From Liopterus haemorrhoidalis (lineage: Eukaryota > Arthropoda > Insecta > Coleoptera > Dytiscidae), in the NCBI GenBank assembly GCA_963971575.1, contig OZ020618.1, positions 7,132,501 through 7,196,500 on the forward strand: a stretch of DNA of 64,000 nucleotides, written 5' to 3'. Below the pieces are notes generated by a model. The model ran no database searches. It was not told the origin of the DNA and worked only from the letters and a program-made list of their open reading frames with translations. Below are positions 59,074 to 64,000 of this stretch, one piece after another. The position numbers were made by a program, and so were the translations under genes. Numbering within the stretch: the first letter of the stretch is position 1; the number at the start of each line of letters is the position of its first letter.

Positions 59074-62000
59074 ATGAGTAAAACTGAAGAAGAAATTTTA
59101 AAGTTATTTGTTGGCTTAGGTTTAAGTGAACAAAAAGCAAAAGAAACATATAAAAATTCCGCAGTAACGAAGATATTGTGCAATCTGTTACATCAAGTAA
59201 GGTTAAATTGACATCATTATGTACTTATTTATTAAAATTATATAAAATTTTCACAGGTAGAAGCTGTAGAATTACCAGAAGGTGCAGGTATTTTACTTTA
59301 CCACTTAGCAACAAAAACAAAACCTCAAATAACTGACCAGTTATCATTTATCACTAAATATATTGCCTCAAATAAATTAGATTCTACGTTAAGAGTTGAT
59401 AAAGCTATCGAGTATGTTTTATCTCATATCGGTTCAGTCAAGATTGATGAATTTGAGAAAGCATGTGGTATCGGTATTAAAGTTACACCTGAACAGATTG
59501 AAAAATCAGTCGAAAAGTATATCACAGCTGTTAAAAATGAACTTTTGGAGAAGAGATATAGGTACAATTCTGGGTTAATTATGCAGAATGTGAGGAATGA
59601 GTTGCCATGGGCTGACGGAAAAGCTGTGAAAAGCGAAGTTGATTTGCAGGTATTCTTTATTGTTCAGCCTTGAACTTTTCTTCCCATTATATAAAATTAT
59701 CTCAGTAAAAACTATCCAAGGTCTAACAAATTTATTTAATAACATTTTTTTTAGATTTTAGATTTGTTAGGTCCTAAAACAGAAGCTGATTTAGCACCCG
59801 TTTCAAAAGCGGATAAAAAAACTAAAGCACTTAAAAATGAATCAAAACCAAAAGCAGATATTAAACCCAAAGAACAATCAGAACCTGTTTCACAACTTAC
59901 TATCCTCGATGTTATGAAGAAACTAAATTTTCATGCACCTGGGGAAAATTTTAAAACAGATGGCTACGTTGTTACACCCAATACTACTAAATTATTAGAA
60001 CAACATTTAAAAATTACTGGAGGAAAAGTAAGTAAAAATTATCAGTAAATAATTGTATTTTAATTTATGTATTTTAGGTACGAACTAGATTCCCTCCGGA
60101 ACCTAATGGAATCCTTCACATAGGCCATGCGAAAGCTATTAATATTAACTTTGGTTACGCAGCTGCCAATGATGGTGTTTGTTTTTTACGCTACGATGAT
60201 ACTAATCCAGAGAAGGAGGAAGAGAAATTCTTTACCGGAATTTATGATATGGTTACATGGCTTGGTAAATATGAATAATAGTTTATAGTTTTGTACGTAT
60301 AAAAGAAAGAAAAAAAAATTGAGTGTGCTATGATAGATTATTCTAGTTTTTTCATAAATCTGATACGTTTCCCTTTTTGCTAAATTGCGAGTGACTAACG
60401 TCCATAATATTCGGGGTTGCTTATATCGACGGACAGAAAATGATTCTCAAGTTTCTTGTTTTCAATATGATTTTAGCAAGAGTCCCAAACTAAACACCTG
60501 CGATAGCTTAAATATGTGAAAATTCATATCGTATATTTTTTTTTTCTGATTTGTTTTTTAGGCTATAAGCCATATGCTGTTACTCACTCTTCTGATAATT
60601 TTGATCAGTTGTACAAATGGGCAGTACTGCTTATTGAAAACGGTCTAGCTTACATTTGTCATCAAACTGCTGACGAGATGAAAGGATTTAATCCAACACC
60701 ATCACCCTGGCGAGACAGGCCTGTCGAAGAAAGCTTACAGCTTTTTGAGGTAATTCAGTTTTATTACTTTTACAACATAATGAAGATGAAATAAATATAT
60801 AAGAAATTTTATGTGCTGAAAAGTAGTAATAAAATTAAAACAAAATTGAAAATTTTAGTACAGAAAGTGATCTTGAGTCATTAGGACAGCTCTGCAGCGG
60901 TTATTCATTTATTATTAAATGTGAAATCATTTTATATATGAATTTATGTAATATCCGTAGACAAATTTTGTTTAAGCAATTTAAGTCCCAAACTTTCTTT
61001 AAGGTAAATTATTTTTAGGATATGAAAAATGGTAAAATTGATGAAGGTGCAGCTACATTACGTATGAAAGTTACTTTGGAAGAAGGTAAAATGGATCCAG
61101 TGGCGTACCGCGTCCGTTTCACAGCCCATCATCGAACTGGTGATAAATGGTGTATTTATCCAACTTATGATTTCACGCATTGTTTGTGTGACAGCCTCGA
61201 AAATATAACTCACTCATTATGCACCAAAGAATTTCAAACCAGGTAAAAATAATGGATTCCATTTTTGGGCACGACAAAATAAAGTTTATTAATGACAAGT
61301 TACACTTATCAAAATGGTCCAAGGATATTCATTGTAGACTTCGTTCAATATAAAAAAAACAGGCGGATGTTAGCTGCTCCCATGTGCAGAAACCAAATTT
61401 AGTCCTTTACGTTATCAAGAGTTAGTTTAACACATTTCAGTGGCGTCACTTATTTTGATTTGTTTTTGACTATGCGTATTGTGCGATTTTGTTTGTTTAT
61501 TTCTGTTATTATTATTTATTTATCCTTCGTTTCAAGGTATACCGTGTACTAAAATGAGTAAAAATGTATTTGAAATACATGATTTTGTTTGGATCCACAA
61601 CAATTGTTTAAAACCCTTTTGTACGTTAATGTGATCAGCTATTTTCTCGAGTAAAATTGATGACGTAACTTATGATACCCTATGTTTTTCGTATGTTGAA
61701 CAAAGTCTACTACCCAATGTAACCAACAAAAGAATGTTGTACGTCATCTTTTGCCGTGCAAAGAACCTAATCTGTCGTCATTTCTTTCTATAAAAACGTA
61801 ATTTGCCATGCAACATTTGTTGTTCAATGTGCATATTTTTTCGTGCCGTTATATTTTCCCCAAAACATTTTTAATAATCGAATATTTTCCAGGCGTTCAA
61901 GTTATTACTGGCTTTGTAATGCTTTAAATATTTACTGTCCGGTACAATGGGAATACGGGAGACTTAATGTAAACTATACTGTGGTATCGAAAAGAAAAAT

Positions 62001-63208
62001 AGCGAAATTAATCGATGAAAAAATAGTGAACGGTAAGAATGATAAAATTGTTTAATATCGTATTTGATTTTAAATTGTTTTTAGATTGGGATGATCCTCG
62101 TTTGTTCACACTAACGGCTTTAAGACGTAGAGGGTTTCCTTCGGAAGCTATTAACAATTTCTGTGCACAGTTGGGTGTGACCGGAGCACAAAGTGTTGTT
62201 GATCCATCTATGTTAGAAGCTTTTGTACGGGATAATTTAAATAACACCGCTTCAAGGTAAAATAATTATACAGTATGTTCAAAGTTGCTACTCACTTGTT
62301 GATAAAATTGTCTTTAAGTTATAAAATGTGTTTTGTTTTAGAGTAATGACTGTATTAGATCCCCTAAAAATAACAATCAAGAACTATCCTAACTCTGGAC
62401 CGGTACAAATTACGGTACCTAACTTTCCTAATAAGCCTGAGTTGGGTTCTCATACTATTATATTTGATAAAGTTATTTATATAGAACAAAACGATTTTAT
62501 GGAAGTAAGTATTGTTTTCGATATATTTATGTTTGTTCGTAACCATTTTTAATTTATAGGAAGGTGAAAAAGGCTATAGACGACTTACCCGTACTCAACC
62601 TGTTGGTTTACGTTATGCAGGCTTTATATTAGATATCAAGGATATTGAAAAAGATGAAAAGGGAAATATTACAAATCTAATTTGTAATTGTACAAATGTC
62701 GAACAAACTTCTGTTAAACCCAAAGCGTTTATTCATTGGGTAGCCCAGCCGATTCCTATTGAAGTTCGCGTTTATCGACCATTGTAAGTTAAGAAAACTA
62801 TACAGTGTCTACGTAAAATAATAAATGAATATTAAGAAAGTTATTGTCATTTATTATTTTATAGATACACCCTATATTAGTAAAACGATATTAACTTTAA
62901 TAATTCTTTTAGATTCAAACATAAAAATCCAGAAGATCCTAATGAAGTACCCGGAGGATTTTTAACAGATATCACATCTGATTCTTTAACGATCAAGAAG
63001 AGTTATGCGGATTCATTTATGCAGAATGTTAAAGTTTACGATCGGTTTCAGTTTGAAAGAATTGGATTCTTTTTAGTTGATCCCGATACAAATGCTCAAA
63101 AGGTATAAATGTTTAATATGAATGATTATAATTGTTATTATTATTTTTTTGTTCTTTTAGCTGGTGTTCAATCAAACTGTTGGCTTAAAAGAAGATACTG
63201 GAAAATAA
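59074..63208 (+). CDS. QARS1: Glutaminyl-tRNA synthetase, cytosolic, complete (12 exons)
   Basis: Exons 59074-59196, 59257-59649, 59755-60027, 60078-60264, 60562-60749, 61019-61242, 61893-62032, 62085-62256, 62342-62504, 62560-62783, 62913-63102 and 63161-63208 all join in phase with GT-AG introns, giving 774 residues, the usual animal length. Residues 1-~260 are the eukaryote-specific N-terminal domain ([19 protein letters not shown]). The class I catalytic core follows, with HIGH at ~277-280 ([16 protein letters not shown]), [16 protein letters not shown], and the KMSKS-equivalent VVSKRK at 492-497. The C-terminal anticodon-binding beta-barrels include [20 protein letters not shown] and end LKEDTGK. 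It charges tRNA-Gln with glutamine. Intron 6 carries a MITE. AATAAA at 63241. Confidence 0.97.
61335..61710. mobile_element. MITE family G copy in GlnRS intron 6
   Basis: TAGACTTCGTTCAATAT at the left mirrors ATGTTGAACAAAGTCTA at the right; the interior is the reverse complement of 47370-47745 (TGTATTTGAAATACATGATT, GTATACCGTGTACTAAAAT). Confidence 0.75.
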
Positions 63209-63240
63209 TTATAAGTATGAAAATGTTATGATAATGGTTT

Positions 63241-63246
63241 AATAAA
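63241..63246 (+). promoter_or_regulatory. Polyadenylation signal AATAAA of the GlnRS gene
   Basis: AATAAA 33 bases after the GlnRS stop codon. Confidence 0.7.
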
Positions 63247-63469
63247 ATATTTATGAGTGCCTTTCGTCTTTAAAACTTGTTATTATTAAAACTATTATAG
63301 TACAAGGATATTAACTTGGATACGCGCTAAACCAATCAGAAGCAGTTAAACCACTCCTATCTCCTAATAGTCCGGGAGGCAACGTTGCAACCCGGTCATT
63401 TCATCCCGATTGATTCCTATTGGAAATTATTCCTTTCGGGTAGTAAGTTGATGATCTAAGCGTCAGCTG

Positions 63470-63770
63470 AGTTGGTAGTGGTGGGACTGGTCGTGAGAAA
63501 ATGTACATCTTTAAAAAAATATATATACAAAAGTCATTTCAAGTCACTTGAAAATTTGCACAGTTATTGTTTAAGTTATAATAATAATAAAAGTCAGCTG
63601 CGTGCGTAGTGGGGGATTATACGTCAGTCGCTTGTGTAAACCTGTCATGAAAAAAGGATGTAGTCATTTCAAATTCAATGAAACTTGTACATCGAACTTA
63701 TTATATAATTAGAATAATAAAAACAACAATCAGTTGTTTGCACAATGGGGGTAAGACCGTCAGCTGAGGG
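63470..63770. repeat. Degenerate ~130-bp tandem repeat
   Basis: Two to three irregular units share AGTCATTTCAA, an AATAATAAAA run, then GTCAG(C/T)TG, GTGGG or ATGGGGG, and a closing CGTCAG (about 63532-63625 and 63661-63770, partial at 63470). Non-coding. Confidence 0.5.
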
Positions 63771-63873
63771 ATTATAATTGCTGAGCGGGCATTTAGCCTA
63801 AGCATTTTATAATGTAATCAATGATGTAACTGACGATCTTTACCCCGTTATCTCGGCAGCTGACGATCATTTT

Positions 63874-63921
63874 TAGGGTTTTGTAGGTATGACCAAAAAA
63901 CCCTTATACCGTCATTTTGTC

Positions 63922-63955
<34 letters not shown>

Positions 63956-64000
63956 TCGGTAAAAATTGTAGCCAAACGGCTAAAGCTAGAGAGTTGAAAT
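63874..64000. mobile_element. (GTCT)n transposon family, left end, cut by window edge
   Basis: TAGGGTTTTGTAGGTATGAC, a (GTCT)n tract and GTAGCCAAACGGCTAAAGCT match 42497-42640 with only a few differences over the visible 127 bases, indicating a young family. Confidence 0.8.

Noticed and set aside
1..64000. tRNA, rRNA or bacterial contamination
   Set aside because: No cloverleaf with A and B boxes, no rRNA core sequence and no intron-free operon-like coding was noticed; everything is consistent with one insect-type nuclear region.

Overview
This is AT-rich animal nuclear DNA, almost certainly insect. Coding sequence is split by short GT-AG introns, the genes are eukaryotic (PACRG, a dynein-2 light chain, acidic ribosomal protein P2, glutaminyl-tRNA synthetase), and the spaces are packed with small inverted-repeat DNA transposons, LINE fragments and (GTCT)n-bearing repeats. 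The order or species cannot be fixed from the sequence.

Left part (1-44310), zinc-finger exon array. Twelve C2H2 zinc-finger cassettes lie on the + strand: one cut by the window edge, one dead, ten intact. Every intact cassette whose start is visible begins at a 3' splice site and ends in its own stop codon. All ten acceptors have the same phase (one base, always a purine, then codons). Two cassettes have no ATG before their fifth or third finger, so coding sequence from an upstream exon is needed. The simplest reading is one gene whose shared 5' exons lie left of the window and whose twelve alternative terminal exons swap the DNA-binding domain, as in lola or mod(mdg4), but here with up to 11 fingers per exon. 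Tandem separate genes that kept an ancestral intron remain the alternative. Cassettes 1-6 share a ten-finger plan; 9-12 form a second clade with acidic psi-K-x-E leaders and a shared first finger; 8 is intermediate; 10 and 12 are short (4 and 2 fingers); 7 is a pseudoexon broken by a hAT-type insertion.

The spaces between cassettes hold nested mobile elements: piggyBac-like TTAA elements, a hAT element with an 8-bp target duplication and a mariner-derived fold-back inside it, a mariner remnant, LINE fragments, several MITE families and long palindromes. A frameshifted THAP-domain fragment lies at about 23.5-23.8 kb.

Right part (44429-63208), ordinary single-copy genes: a five-exon F-box/LRR-like gene (+), the Tctex-type dynein-2 light chain DYNLT2B (+), PACRG (-, convergent with DYNLT2B), RpLP2 (-), and a complete 12-exon glutaminyl-tRNA synthetase (+) divergent from RpLP2. 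DYNLT2B and PACRG are both ciliary/axonemal. RpLP2 and GlnRS both serve translation and share a 375-bp intergenic promoter region. The last 0.8 kb is repeat DNA.
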